Shown here one piece after another: positions 51,542 to 59,839 of a stretch of DNA of 64,000 nucleotides. The DNA is taken from contig JAWVFL010000018.1 of NCBI GenBank assembly GCA_033856195.1, forward strand, positions 82,855 through 146,854, in the 5' to 3' direction. Position 1 is the stretch's first letter. Every line of letters begins with the position of its first letter. A model generated the notes under the pieces. The model saw only the letters and a program-made list of their open reading frames with translations, ran no database searches and was not told where the DNA came from. The position numbers and the translations under genes are program-made. The stretch comes from VRUE01 sp033856195. GTDB taxonomy: Bacteria > Actinomycetota > Thermoleophilia > Solirubrobacterales > 70-9.

Positions 51542-52552
51542 CTACGACCCGGGTGTCGGGGCGATCTCGACGGGCTCGCCGCCGGGCATCCAGTGGGCCT
51601 CGGGCGAGGGCGGCGTGTCGCGCAGGTACCACTCGGCGTCGAGGGCTCCCTTGCAGCCGCTGCCGGCCGCGGTGACCGCTTGGCGGTAGGTGTGGTCGAC
51701 GACGTCGCCGACGGCGAAGACGCCCGCCAGGTTGGTGCGAGTCGAGCCGCCCTCGGTAAGGATGTAGCCGTTCTCGTCGGTGTTGACCTGGCCGTCGACC
51801 ACCTCGGAACGGGGGATGTGGCCAATCGCGACGAAGGCGCCTTCTGTGTCGAAGTCCTCCGTCTCGCCGGTCTCGACGTTGCGCAGGCGCACGTGGTGGA
51901 GGCGACCGTCCTCGCCGGCGACGAACTCCTCCGGGACGTACGGAGTCTTGAAGTTGATGTTGCCTTGCTCCTTGGCCCGGTCGAGCATGATCTTCGAGGC
52001 ACGGAACTCGTCGCGTCGGTTGATCACGGTCAAATCGCTGGCGAACTTGGAGATGAAGATCGCATCCTCCATCGCCGAATCGCCGCCGCCGATCACGATC
52101 ACTTTCTGGTCTTTGAAGAAGGCCCCGTCGCAGACGCCGCAGGTGGAAACGCCACAGCCGCTCAGCTCGATCTCGCCGGGGATGACGAGCCGGCGCGGCT
52201 CCGCCCCCATCGACAGGATCACCGTTTTCGCCAGATGCTCCTCGTCGCCGAGGAAGACCTTCTGCAGGCCGCCGTCGGCGAGCTCGACCCGGTCGACGTC
52301 GTCACTGACGAAGCGAGTTCCGAAGCGCTCTGCCTGAGCGCGGAACTGGGTCATCATCTCGGGGCCCATGATCCCGTCGGGATAGCCCGGGTAGTTCTCG
52401 ACGTCGGTGGTGTTCTGCAGCTGTCCACCCCACTGGAAGCCCTCGAAGATGAGGGGCTCGAGGTTGGCGCGCGCGGTGTAGAGCGCCGCGGTGTAACCGG
52501 CGGGACCGCCGCCGACGATGATCACGTTCTCGACCTTCTTAGCCTCTGTCAT
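51542..52552 (-). CDS. trxB: Thioredoxin-disulfide reductase TrxB
   Basis: 336 aa. FAD loop IIVGGGPAGYTAALYTARA, redox pair in STCGVCDGAF, NADPH loop VIVIGGGDSAMEDA and GVFAVGDVVDHTYRQA. Reduces thioredoxin with NADPH and so supports MsrA, Prx and other thiol enzymes here. Starts in an ATGA overlap with the upstream LPG-synthase-like gene; TAGACT 10 nt before its ATG could also give it its own promoter. Confidence 0.95.
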   Translation of the reverse strand: MTEAKKVENVIIVGGGPAGYTAALYTARANLEPLIFEGFQWGGQLQNTTDVENYPGYPDGIMGPEMMTQFRAQAERFGTRFVSDDVDRVELADGGLQKVFLGDEEHLAKTVILSMGAEPRRLVIPGEIELSGCGVSTCGVCDGAFFKDQKVIVIGGGDSAMEDAIFISKFASDLTVINRRDEFRASKIMLDRAKEQGNINFKTPYVPEEFVAGEDGRLHHVRLRNVETGETEDFDTEGAFVAIGHIPRSEVVDGQVNTDENGYILTEGGSTRTNLAGVFAVGDVVDHTYRQAVTAAGSGCKGALDAEWYLRDTPPSPEAHWMPGGEPVEIAPTPGS

Positions 52553-53685
52553 GTCCGCCTCGAGTCTAGTGGCGTTGCCAATACTTCACTTTGTATAGTA
52601 GCGCCGCGGTCAATCGGCAAACCCTCGGTTTCCCAGGCCTGGACCCGAGTACGGAGCTGGAAGAAGGCTACGACGCCGAACGGGATCGGCATCCAGAAGG
52701 CGACCAGACGGTAGATCAGGATCGCCGGGAAGACGGTGTCCTCGGGAATGCCGAAGAGGACGAAGGCTCCGATCATCCCAGCGTCCACCGCCCCCACTCC
52801 CGCCGGAGCAAAGGGAATCAGGTTGGCGACCATGCCGAGGAAGAAGCCCTGGACGACGACCGCAAGCGGTACGTGGACGCCGAAGGCGTGGAAGGAGGCC
52901 CAGAGGATGCCGACGTTGGCCGCCCAGAAGCCGGCCGCACCGACCACGGCGAGGCCGCCCTTGGAGGGATGGGCGAAGAGGCTGATCGCGAAGCGGAAGC
53001 CCTCGGCGAAGGTCGCCGGCACTTTGGCGATGCTGACGGCGATCGCCTGGCCGCGCTCGCCGTGCACGTGGCGGTTGATCCGCTCGCCGAGGTCGGGTGG
53101 GACCAGTGCCAGCAGCAGGCCTCCCGCCAGCAACACACCGGCCACCCCCGCCGGGATGATCGTCAGCTCGACCGAGGCCTTGCCGTTGAGCACGCCGGTC
53201 CGCAGCAGCACGCCGAAGAGGATCAGCGCCATCGGATAGAAGGCGTACTGCAGGGTGAGGAAGGCGACCATCCGCCGCGCTACGTCGTGCCGGTTCATCC
53301 CCGCCTTGCGCAGCGCCCAGTAGGTGAGGGCGATGCCGCCGGCGCCGCCGCCCGAGAAGAGCCGGGTCGCGGCCAGGCCGGCGACGTTGATCTCGTAGGT
53401 CTCCGACCACTTGAGCCGCAGCGCCTCCCCCCCCACCACCGCCTTGAAGAGGGCGACATAGGTGGCGAAGGCGAGGACGTTGAAGCAGATCGCGACCGTG
53501 ATCCACAGCGGGTCGGCGTCGCCGAGCTTGTCCAGGGCGTTCTCCAACCCGACCAGCCTCGGGAAGAGGAAGTAGATGCCGATCAGCAAGGCGACGACCA
53601 CGACCCCGGTCTGGATCAGGCGGCGTCGCGTGAAGATCGGCAGTTCGACGGGATGGCCGCCGTTCTCCGAATCCTCCGGGGACAC
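52549..53685 (-). CDS. Lysylphosphatidylglycerol synthase TM-region / UPF0104 family protein
   Basis: 378 aa with eight or nine hydrophobic helices. Contains GGAGGIALTYWALRKAGM and FAPAGVGAVDAGMIGAF, both typical of the membrane half of MprF and its stand-alone relatives (AglD-like). No aminoacyl-transfer domain is present, so a flippase-like or structural lipid role is likely. First gene of the trxB operon. Confidence 0.8.
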   Translation of the reverse strand: MSPEDSENGGHPVELPIFTRRRLIQTGVVVVALLIGIYFLFPRLVGLENALDKLGDADPLWITVAICFNVLAFATYVALFKAVVGGEALRLKWSETYEINVAGLAATRLFSGGGAGGIALTYWALRKAGMNRHDVARRMVAFLTLQYAFYPMALILFGVLLRTGVLNGKASVELTIIPAGVAGVLLAGGLLLALVPPDLGERINRHVHGERGQAIAVSIAKVPATFAEGFRFAISLFAHPSKGGLAVVGAAGFWAANVGILWASFHAFGVHVPLAVVVQGFFLGMVANLIPFAPAGVGAVDAGMIGAFVLFGIPEDTVFPAILIYRLVAFWMPIPFGVVAFFQLRTRVQAWETEGLPIDRGATIQSEVLATPLDSRRT

Positions 53686-53695
53686 CCCAGGGAAG

Positions 53696-54640
53696 CTACC
53701 CGTTGGCGAGGCGCTCCAAGCGGCGAAGCCCCTGGTTCACCTTCAACACGGTCGGTTCGGCGAACGGCTCGCCGCGCCGAACCGCCGCGACCAGGCCCGC
53801 CCCGGCGAGCAGATCGGTGACGTAGTGCTCGCCGAGGTAGACGAGGGCGAAGCCGAGCGTCAGCGCGTAGGTCCAGCCCACCGCACCCTCGACCGGACCC
53901 GCCTCGGTGAGCACGATCGCCGCCATCGTCGAGGTCGCGAAGTGCAGCGAGGGCATCGCCGCCCAGGGGTTGCCGCCCAGCGCGTTGTACATCTTCGGCC
54001 AGGCCGAGCCCCAGGTGTCTTCACCCACTCCGATCATGATCCGCTCGACCTTCTCGCCGGTCAGCCCCTGCTCGGAGGCCCACCACGGGGGCGACGTCGG
54101 TACGACGAAGTAGGCGATGCAGCCGACGTCGAAGACGGCGGCCATCTGACGGGCGGCGCTTGGAAACCGCTCGGGATGCCGCAGCAGGATCCAGGTCAGG
54201 GCGAGATAGGGCTCGAAGAACCAGAGCCAGTGCGCCCAGGTGAGGAAGCGATTGACGGTGCCGACCCGCCGCAGGCGTGCCATCCCCCGCTGCAGCCGGG
54301 CATTTGGCAGGCGGCCGAGGCCGATCACCCGGTCGATGACGATCGGGTAGCGACTGCGCAAGCGCGCCTGGAGTAGCTGCGGATCGTCGTAGGGAAGCTC
54401 GTGGACCATGATGAAGGCCCACATCTGCATCGCGTAGAGCGCCACGTCGCGCTTGCGCGAGCGCGGGTAGAGAACGGCGACCGCCAGCGGACCCGCCGCA
54501 CAGGCGGCCACGGTCATCGGAGTGGGCACTCGCAATCGCTTGCGGAGCAACGGAACGGCCACCGCGGCCGCGACGACACCGGCTGCTCCGGCGCGCACCG
54601 CGAGGCGAAGCGCCGGAGATGGCCGCGAGCGCGCCTTCAT
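53696..54640 (-). CDS. PAP2-superfamily membrane phosphatase
   Basis: About 314 aa from ATG 54640; an upstream start at 54679 is less likely because TATACT (minus, 54651-54656) lies 10 nt before 54640. Phosphatase motifs: AMPSLHFATS with the catalytic His, and YLGEHYVTDLLAGA with the second His and Asp. The first motif (KxxxxxxRP) is poorly conserved. Probably acts on lipid phosphates; related to inositolphosphoryl-transferase-like PAP2 proteins. Confidence 0.8.
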   Translation of the reverse strand: MKARSRPSPALRLAVRAGAAGVVAAAVAVPLLRKRLRVPTPMTVAACAAGPLAVAVLYPRSRKRDVALYAMQMWAFIMVHELPYDDPQLLQARLRSRYPIVIDRVIGLGRLPNARLQRGMARLRRVGTVNRFLTWAHWLWFFEPYLALTWILLRHPERFPSAARQMAAVFDVGCIAYFVVPTSPPWWASEQGLTGEKVERIMIGVGEDTWGSAWPKMYNALGGNPWAAMPSLHFATSTMAAIVLTEAGPVEGAVGWTYALTLGFALVYLGEHYVTDLLAGAGLVAAVRRGEPFAEPTVLKVNQGLRRLERLANG

Positions 54641-54650
54641 CAGGCCGGCG

Positions 54651-54717
54651 AGTATAGGTCGGCGACGCGGGACGGGCACGGCGGCGCGCCGCCTGAGGTG
54701 ACCTCCGTGATTAGAAT
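54651..54717. promoter_or_regulatory. Divergent promoters for PAP2 and the oxidase-like operon
   Basis: TATACT on the minus strand (54651-54656) and TAGAAT on the plus strand (54712-54717), the latter 9 nt before a TTG start. No Shine-Dalgarno for either gene. Confidence 0.5.
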
Positions 54718-54726
54718 GGCCGCGCT

Positions 54727-55425
54727 TTGGCGCCCCACTCCCCTGGCACCGACCAGATCGACACTCTGCTTTGGATCGGCTTCGTCGTCGCGACGATCGT
54801 CGTCATCGCGATCAACGGCGCGCTGATCTACGCGCTGCGCCGCTATCGCAGCGATCGCGGCGCCGAGCCGCGCCAGATTCGCGGCAGCCGCGGCAGCCAG
54901 CTGCGGGTCGGCGCGGTGCTCACGGCCTTTGCCGCCGTCGTGCTCATACTCAGCTTCATCTACACCGGCAAGGCGCGCGAGACGCCCACCACCGGCCCGG
55001 CGGGCCTCGCCTCGGCCCAGTCCAAACCGCTGAGGATCGAAGCGACCGGCCAGCAGTGGCTGTGGCGCTACGACTATCCGAACTCGGCCTTCTCCTATTA
55101 CAAGCTGGTCGTGCCGGTGGACACCACGGTCGAGCTGGACCTCCTCTCCACCGACGTGATCCACACCTGGGACGTGCCCGAGCTGGCGCCCAAGCGCGAC
55201 GCGGTGCCCGGCAAGACCAGCCACGTCGTCTTCCGCGCCGACGAGGAAGGCAGCTTCGACGGTAACTCGGCGACCTTCTCCGGCCAGGCTTACGCCGCGA
55301 TGAGGACCGCGGTCGAGGTCGTCTCACCCGAGGCCTATGAAGAATTCGTCAAACAGCAGAAGGCCGACATCCAGGCCGCTCAGGATCGTGTCGTCGGCCT
55401 GATCAAAAAGGAAGAAGTCCCATGA
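54727..55425 (+). CDS. Cytochrome c oxidase subunit II-like protein without a CuA site
   Basis: 232 aa: two N-terminal membrane helices (residues ~12-38 and 60-80) and a cupredoxin domain (IEATGQQWLWRYDYPN, STDVIHTWDVPELAPKRDAV). Of the CuA ligands only His146 and Met192 remain; Cys181 and Cys185 are Ser, Glu183 is Thr and His189 is Tyr (segment GNSATFSGQAYAAM). The fold is otherwise intact, so this is not simple decay. TTG start, TAGAAT 9 nt upstream; stop overlaps the next gene in ATGA. A quinol-oxidase-type subunit also lacks CuA, but see the next gene. Confidence 0.85.
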   Translation: MAPHSPGTDQIDTLLWIGFVVATIVVIAINGALIYALRRYRSDRGAEPRQIRGSRGSQLRVGAVLTAFAAVVLILSFIYTGKARETPTTGPAGLASAQSKPLRIEATGQQWLWRYDYPNSAFSYYKLVVPVDTTVELDLLSTDVIHTWDVPELAPKRDAVPGKTSHVVFRADEEGSFDGNSATFSGQAYAAMRTAVEVVSPEAYEEFVKQQKADIQAAQDRVVGLIKKEEVP

Positions 55426-57116
55426 TCGCGGAGCGACCGAGCAGTCCCAGCCCCGAGATCGTCGTCGACGGTTTCCCCCGCCGCCGTCCCCGCTGGATCG
55501 AGGTCGTCACCAGCGCCGACCACAAGGACGTCGGACGGATGATGATCGCCGCCGCGCTCGGCTTTCTCTTCATCGCCCTGGTCGAGTTCCTGCTGATGCG
55601 GCTGCAGCTGGCGGTGCCGGAGAACACTCTGCTCACCCCCGTCACCTTCAACCGCATGCTCTCGCTCTACGGAGCGACGGCGATCTTCCTCTTCGCGATC
55701 CCGCTGGCGCTCGGCTTCTTCTATTACCTGGCGCCGCTCCAGGTCGGCGCGCGCGGCACGGCGCTGCCGCGCCTCGGCCAGGTCGGCCTATGGCTCTACC
55801 TCGCCGGCGCCACGGTGCTCTACGCGGGCTTCCTCTTCACACCCTCGGAGGCCGGCGTCAACCCGCTGGCGCCGCTCTCCGAGCTTGCCTTCCTCTCCAA
55901 CAACGGTGTCGACGCCTGGGCGGCGGCAAGCGGGCTGGCGACCCTGGGCTTTGTCCTGATCGCGGTCAACCTGGTGACGACGCTGCGGCGTATGCGCGCG
56001 CCCGGGATGGCCTGGCGACGGGTGCCCGTCTTTGCCTGGGCGGCGGCGATCTGCTCGTGGCTCCTGCTGGTGATCGGCCCGGTGATGCTGGCCGCGATCA
56101 CGATGCTGATGATCGACCGCAATTTCGACGGCATCTTCTTCGCCGACGGCTCTGGCGGCGCGCCGTTGCTCTGGGCGCACCTGAGCTGGATCTTCTACAC
56201 CGGCGCCTACATGGTCGTCCTGATCACGGCGCTGGCGGCGATCGCCGAGATCGTCCCCGTCTTCGCCCGCAAGCCCCTCTTCAACCGCAACGCCGTGACC
56301 GGCTCGCTGCTGGCGATCGCGGTGATCGGCACGCTGGCCTGGATGCAGAACATGCTCACCGCGCCGATCGGCATCGGCTGGATGTACTTCGCGATGATCA
56401 TGTCGCTGGCGCTGATCGTGCCCTTCGGCCTGATCGTCTTCAACCTGATCGCGACGATGATCGGCGGCACGCTGCAGCTGCGAGCGCCCCTGCTCTTCGC
56501 CGCAGGTGCCGTTTCGATGATCTCGATCGGCATCGCGTCTGAGATGACGCACTCGATGGTGGCCGTGGCCTGGCGCCTGCACAACACCACCGACGCCACC
56601 GCGGCAACCCACTTCGCTCTCGTCGGCGGCAGCGTCTTCGGCGGCTTCGCGGCCCTCTACTACTGGTTCCCGAAGCTGACCGGCCGCACGATGGGCGAGA
56701 CGCTGGCCCGTTTCTCCTTCTGGACGATGATCCTCGGCACCCTGCTCACCTTCGTGCCGCTCTTCTTCGCCGGCGGTGAGCACGGCCAGGTCGTCGACGC
56801 CTACAAGTTCTTCAGCGGCACCGGCGTCAGCGCCGACAACCTGATCGCCACGATCGGCGCCTTCGTGCTCGCGCTCGGGATCATCCTCACATTCGTCAAC
56901 GCGATCGCCAGCCGCACGAACGGCAGGCGCGCCGGCCACGACCACTGGGGCGGCGATTCACTCGAGTGGTTCGCCCTCTCGCCGCCCGAGCCGCACAACT
57001 TCGACGTGCTGCCCGATGTGCGCAGCGACCGGCCGATGCGTGACATCCGCGAAGCGATCGACCACCGCACCCGTCGCGCCGAGCGCGCGGCACGCGAGAC
57101 CCAGCCGGTAGCCTGA
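55422..57116 (+). CDS. Haem-copper oxidase subunit I-like protein with active-site ligands lost
   Basis: 564 aa, 12 helices, alignable with COX1 throughout (PLQVGARGTALPRL, VPVFARKPLF, YYWFPKLTGR, LEWFALSPPEPHNFD). The redox ligands are not kept: low-spin haem His of helix II is Tyr83; CuB His of the HPEVY motif is Thr260, with Tyr264 replaced by Met; the CuB HH pair is Gln309-Asn310; the high-spin haem His is Ala395. Only His397 (low-spin haem) remains. It cannot carry out O2 reduction by the known mechanism. It sits in an operon with the CuA-less subunit II, ctaB and two small membrane proteins; the canonical COX1 is at 63363. Confidence 0.88.
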   Translation: MIAERPSSPSPEIVVDGFPRRRPRWIEVVTSADHKDVGRMMIAAALGFLFIALVEFLLMRLQLAVPENTLLTPVTFNRMLSLYGATAIFLFAIPLALGFFYYLAPLQVGARGTALPRLGQVGLWLYLAGATVLYAGFLFTPSEAGVNPLAPLSELAFLSNNGVDAWAAASGLATLGFVLIAVNLVTTLRRMRAPGMAWRRVPVFAWAAAICSWLLLVIGPVMLAAITMLMIDRNFDGIFFADGSGGAPLLWAHLSWIFYTGAYMVVLITALAAIAEIVPVFARKPLFNRNAVTGSLLAIAVIGTLAWMQNMLTAPIGIGWMYFAMIMSLALIVPFGLIVFNLIATMIGGTLQLRAPLLFAAGAVSMISIGIASEMTHSMVAVAWRLHNTTDATAATHFALVGGSVFGGFAALYYWFPKLTGRTMGETLARFSFWTMILGTLLTFVPLFFAGGEHGQVVDAYKFFSGTGVSADNLIATIGAFVLALGIILTFVNAIASRTNGRRAGHDHWGGDSLEWFALSPPEPHNFDVLPDVRSDRPMRDIREAIDHRTRRAERAARETQPVA

Positions 57117-57121
57117 GCACC

Positions 57122-58018
57122 GTGAGCGGCGCCGAAACGGCTGTCGTCGCGCAGCGCCTCGCGGCTTTCGGCGTTCTTCGCGACTACCTGACCCTGACCA
57201 AGCCCAAGGTGCAGTCGCTGCTGCTCCTGACCACGATCACGACGATGTACGTGGCCGGGGACCCCTCGATCGGCTTGGTCTTCCTCACCTGCATCGGCGG
57301 CGCCCTCTCGGCCGGTGGGGCCGGCGCGATCAACCACGCAATCGACCGCGACATCGACCGGATGATGGCCCGTACCGCCGACCGCCCTGTGGCCAGCGGG
57401 CGGATCTCGCCAGCGGCGGCAATCGCTTTTGGCGCCCTGCTCGGCTGCGCCTCCTTCACCCTGCTGGCGCTCACCGTCAACCCGCTGGCGGCGGCCCTCT
57501 CGATCTCCGGCCTCTTCGGCTACGTCTTCGTCTACACGCTCTGGCTGAAGCGCTCGACGCCACAGAACATCGTGATCGGCGGAGCCGCCGGCGCCGTTCC
57601 CCCGCTGGTTGCCTGGGCGGCCGTCACGGGCACTCTCAGCGGCACCGCCTTCTACCTCTTCGCGATCGTCTTCTTCTGGACTCCGCCCCACTTCTGGGCG
57701 CTCTCGCTGTTGATGAAGGACGAGTACGCCAAGGCCGGCATCCCGATGCTGCCCGTGGTGCGCGGCGAGGCGGAGACGCGGCGCCAGATCCTCCTCTACA
57801 CCGTCCTCCTCTACGCCGTGACGCAGCTGCCTTTCTGTGCCGGCGGCTTTGGCGTCGAGTATCTGGTTGCATCGATGACGCTCGGCGCCGGCTTCATCTA
57901 CTGCGCCGTGCGCCTGCTGCGCAGCGCCGATCGCCGCTGGGCCCTGCGCACCTACCTCTACTCGCTCGCCTACCTGGCGTTGCTCTTCGTGGCGATGCCG
58001 CTCGACCGGTTGTTCTAG
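57122..58018 (+). CDS. ctaB: Protohaem IX farnesyltransferase CtaB
   Basis: 298 aa UbiA-family prenyltransferase making haem O. First Asp-rich motif reads NHAIDRDIDRMMARTADRP, and the second loop has LMKDEYAKAGIPMLPVV; about eight helices. Haem O then goes to CtaA (59840). GTG start 5 nt after the degenerate subunit I stop, so it is in the same operon. Confidence 0.93.
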   Translation: MSGAETAVVAQRLAAFGVLRDYLTLTKPKVQSLLLLTTITTMYVAGDPSIGLVFLTCIGGALSAGGAGAINHAIDRDIDRMMARTADRPVASGRISPAAAIAFGALLGCASFTLLALTVNPLAAALSISGLFGYVFVYTLWLKRSTPQNIVIGGAAGAVPPLVAWAAVTGTLSGTAFYLFAIVFFWTPPHFWALSLLMKDEYAKAGIPMLPVVRGEAETRRQILLYTVLLYAVTQLPFCAGGFGVEYLVASMTLGAGFIYCAVRLLRSADRRWALRTYLYSLAYLALLFVAMPLDRLF

Positions 58019-58031
58019 TAGAAATCCCGCT

Positions 58032-58145
58032 GTGGATCGCGAGACTGCCAGAGCGAACATGAGCGCCGGCCTGCTGGCCGGCGGTATCGCCGCCGCCGTC
58101 TTCGCCCTCTGCTTCGTGGCCGCGATGCTCTACATCGCCTCATGA
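58032..58145 (+). CDS. 37-residue single-pass membrane protein
   Basis: GTG start 13 nt after the ctaB stop: VDRETARANMSAGLL, then a hydrophobic helix (AAAVFALCFVAAMLYIA). Overlaps the next gene in ATGA. Its size and place suggest a small accessory subunit of the oxidase-like complex. Confidence 0.55.
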   Translation: MDRETARANMSAGLLAGGIAAAVFALCFVAAMLYIAS

Positions 58146-58432
58146 CCGCGGAGCATCGCCATGTTCCAGAGCCTGGCGAGGTGATCTACCAGCCTCGCCC
58201 CTCCTGGGCACCGGCGATCTTTGGCTTTGCCCTCGCCCTGACGGTCTGTGGCATCTTCGCCGAGGGCTTCATGGTGCGCGGCTGGATTTACTCGATCATC
58301 GGCGGCGTCATCGCCCTCTTTGCCTTCCGCAGCATGATCCGCGACGCGATCCGCAGCTATTACCGGCTGCCGCGCAAGCAGCACGTGCGCGGTGCGGTCC
58401 TTCCGGTCGAACAGATCTCGCCGTCGCGCTAA
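58142..58432 (+). CDS. Small two-helix membrane protein, possible oxidase subunit IV-like
   Basis: 96 aa. YQPRPSWAPAIFGFALALTV and the second helix IYSIIGGVIALFAFRSMI are reminiscent of actinobacterial CtaF-type subunit IV, followed by a basic tail (DAIRSYYRLPRKQ). Assignment is tentative. Last gene of the degenerate oxidase operon; its stop abuts a large palindrome. Confidence 0.55.
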   Translation: MTAEHRHVPEPGEVIYQPRPSWAPAIFGFALALTVCGIFAEGFMVRGWIYSIIGGVIALFAFRSMIRDAIRSYYRLPRKQHVRGAVLPVEQISPSR

Positions 58433-58547
58433 GAGCCCATCCCGGTAGGGGTGGAACGTCTTGTACTTTTTCGCCGTGAGCTAGAGGCGCCAGCCCGCCC
58501 ACTCTCCACCGAAAAAGTTAAGTGGAACCCCTGCCGGGATGGGCTCT
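58432..58547. repeat. 116-bp fold-back element between convergent genes
   Basis: Outer arms 58432-58452 and 58527-58547 pair over 21 bp with one G:T mismatch. Inner arms ACTTTTTCG (58465-58473) and CGAAAAAGT (58510-58518) pair as well. It fills the space exactly from one stop codon to the other, so it probably ends transcription on both sides. Confidence 0.65.
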
Positions 58548-58948
58548 CAGTCCGGGGTCATGCCTGACGTCGCCCCCTCCGATGTCCAGACGCGGACGAT
58601 GTCGCGCATCGAGAGGACGCCGACGAGGTCGGCGCCGTCGTAGACGACGAGATGGCGGATGCCGCGCCGAGACATCTCGGCGGCGGCGCGCTCGAGGCTC
58701 CAGTCAGGCGAGGCCGCGATCACGCTGTCGCTCATGTGATCGGCGACCCGCTCGGCATCGGGGTCCTCGCCGCCTCCCAGTGAGAGCAAGATGTCGCGCT
58801 CGGTGAGGATGCGCGCCACCGGCGTCTCGTCGTCGCTGACAAGCGCCGCGCCGATCTGCTTCTCGGCCATCATCGCCGCCGCCTCGCGCAGCGTGTGCGT
58901 CGGGCCGACCGTCAGGACCACCTCCGACATCCCATCCCGTACCTGCAT
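58547..58948 (-). CDS. CBS-domain pair protein
   Basis: 133 aa consisting of two CBS domains: GPTHTLREAAAMMAEKQIGA, then ILTERDILL; and DWSLERAAAEMSRRGIRHLV, then LVGVLSMRDIVR. Such stand-alone Bateman modules bind adenosine nucleotides and regulate a partner protein, not identifiable here. Usual length. Confidence 0.88.
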   Translation of the reverse strand: MQVRDGMSEVVLTVGPTHTLREAAAMMAEKQIGAALVSDDETPVARILTERDILLSLGGGEDPDAERVADHMSDSVIAASPDWSLERAAAEMSRRGIRHLVVYDGADLVGVLSMRDIVRVWTSEGATSGMTPD

Positions 58949-59062
58949 CTGCCGCCTCCCCTCCGGGTTCGCGAGTTAGTGAGGATCGCCTCAAGCCTAC
59001 CCGACCACAGGCAGAGGTAAGCGCGCTTTCAGCCGAGCCAGGCATATAGACTCCGGCGCGCT

Positions 59063-59785
59063 TTGCGCCGCACGTCCAAGCTCGCCAACCCCATCCGCCT
59101 GCTACTCGTTCTCGCCGCCACGGCGGCGATTGTGCTACCCGCGTCTGGTTGCGGGACGACCAGCGCCGATCCGGAGCGGGGGCGCATCCTCTTCGTCGAG
59201 AAGTGCGGCGTCTGCCACGCCATGGCCCAAGCGGGCACCTCGGCCCAGATCGGCCCCAACCTCGACGACGCCTTCGCCGCGGCCCGGGCCGCAGGCGAGG
59301 GTGGCGACACGGTCGAAGGAGTGGTCAAGGCCCAGGTTGAGTTCCCGCGGCCGAGCAACGACAACCCGGCGGTCTCGATGCCCGCCGACATCGTCACCGG
59401 GCAGGACCTGGAGGACGTCGCCGCCTACGTCGGCCTCTACGCCGGCGCGCCCGGCGCGGCCCCGCCAAAAGTCCCCGGTGGTCCGGGCGCCCAGGTCTTC
59501 GTCAACAGCGGCTGCAACGGCTGTCACACCCTGGCGGCGGCCAAAGCCGGCGGCACGGTCGGCCCGAACCTCGACGAAGTCCTCCCCGGCCAAGACGAAG
59601 CGATGGTCAAGGAAGACATCGTCGATCCGAACAAAGAGATCACCAAAGGCTATCCGCCCAACGTGATGCCGGCCAACTTCGAGCAGACGCTCTCTCCGAA
59701 AGAAATCGAAGACCTGGTCAAGTACCTGCTCGAATCCACCGCGTCAGGCGGCAAAGGCGGCCCCAAGAAGAGCAAGAACGGCTAG
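59063..59785 (+). CDS. Dihaem cytochrome c lipoprotein
   Basis: 240 aa. TTG start with TAGACT 10 nt upstream. Signal peptide with lipobox LPASGC (Cys30). Two haem sites: CGVCH (Cys48, Cys51, His52) with a likely Met106, and CNGCH (Cys151, Cys154, His155) with a likely Met202. Two class I cytochrome c domains in tandem, anchored outside the membrane, suited to pass electrons to the terminal oxidase. A hydrophilic Lys-rich tail ends the chain. Confidence 0.92.
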   Translation: MRRTSKLANPIRLLLVLAATAAIVLPASGCGTTSADPERGRILFVEKCGVCHAMAQAGTSAQIGPNLDDAFAAARAAGEGGDTVEGVVKAQVEFPRPSNDNPAVSMPADIVTGQDLEDVAAYVGLYAGAPGAAPPKVPGGPGAQVFVNSGCNGCHTLAAAKAGGTVGPNLDEVLPGQDEAMVKEDIVDPNKEITKGYPPNVMPANFEQTLSPKEIEDLVKYLLESTASGGKGGPKKSKNG

Positions 59786-59839
59786 TCCGTTCTCTCGGCG
59801 GCCCTCGACCGTCGCTGCCATCATCCGGTGAGGCAAACC

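Noticed and set aside
54727..57116. Ordinary bo3-type quinol oxidase explaining the missing CuA
   Set aside because: Quinol oxidases keep the haem and CuB histidines in subunit I, which are lost here.
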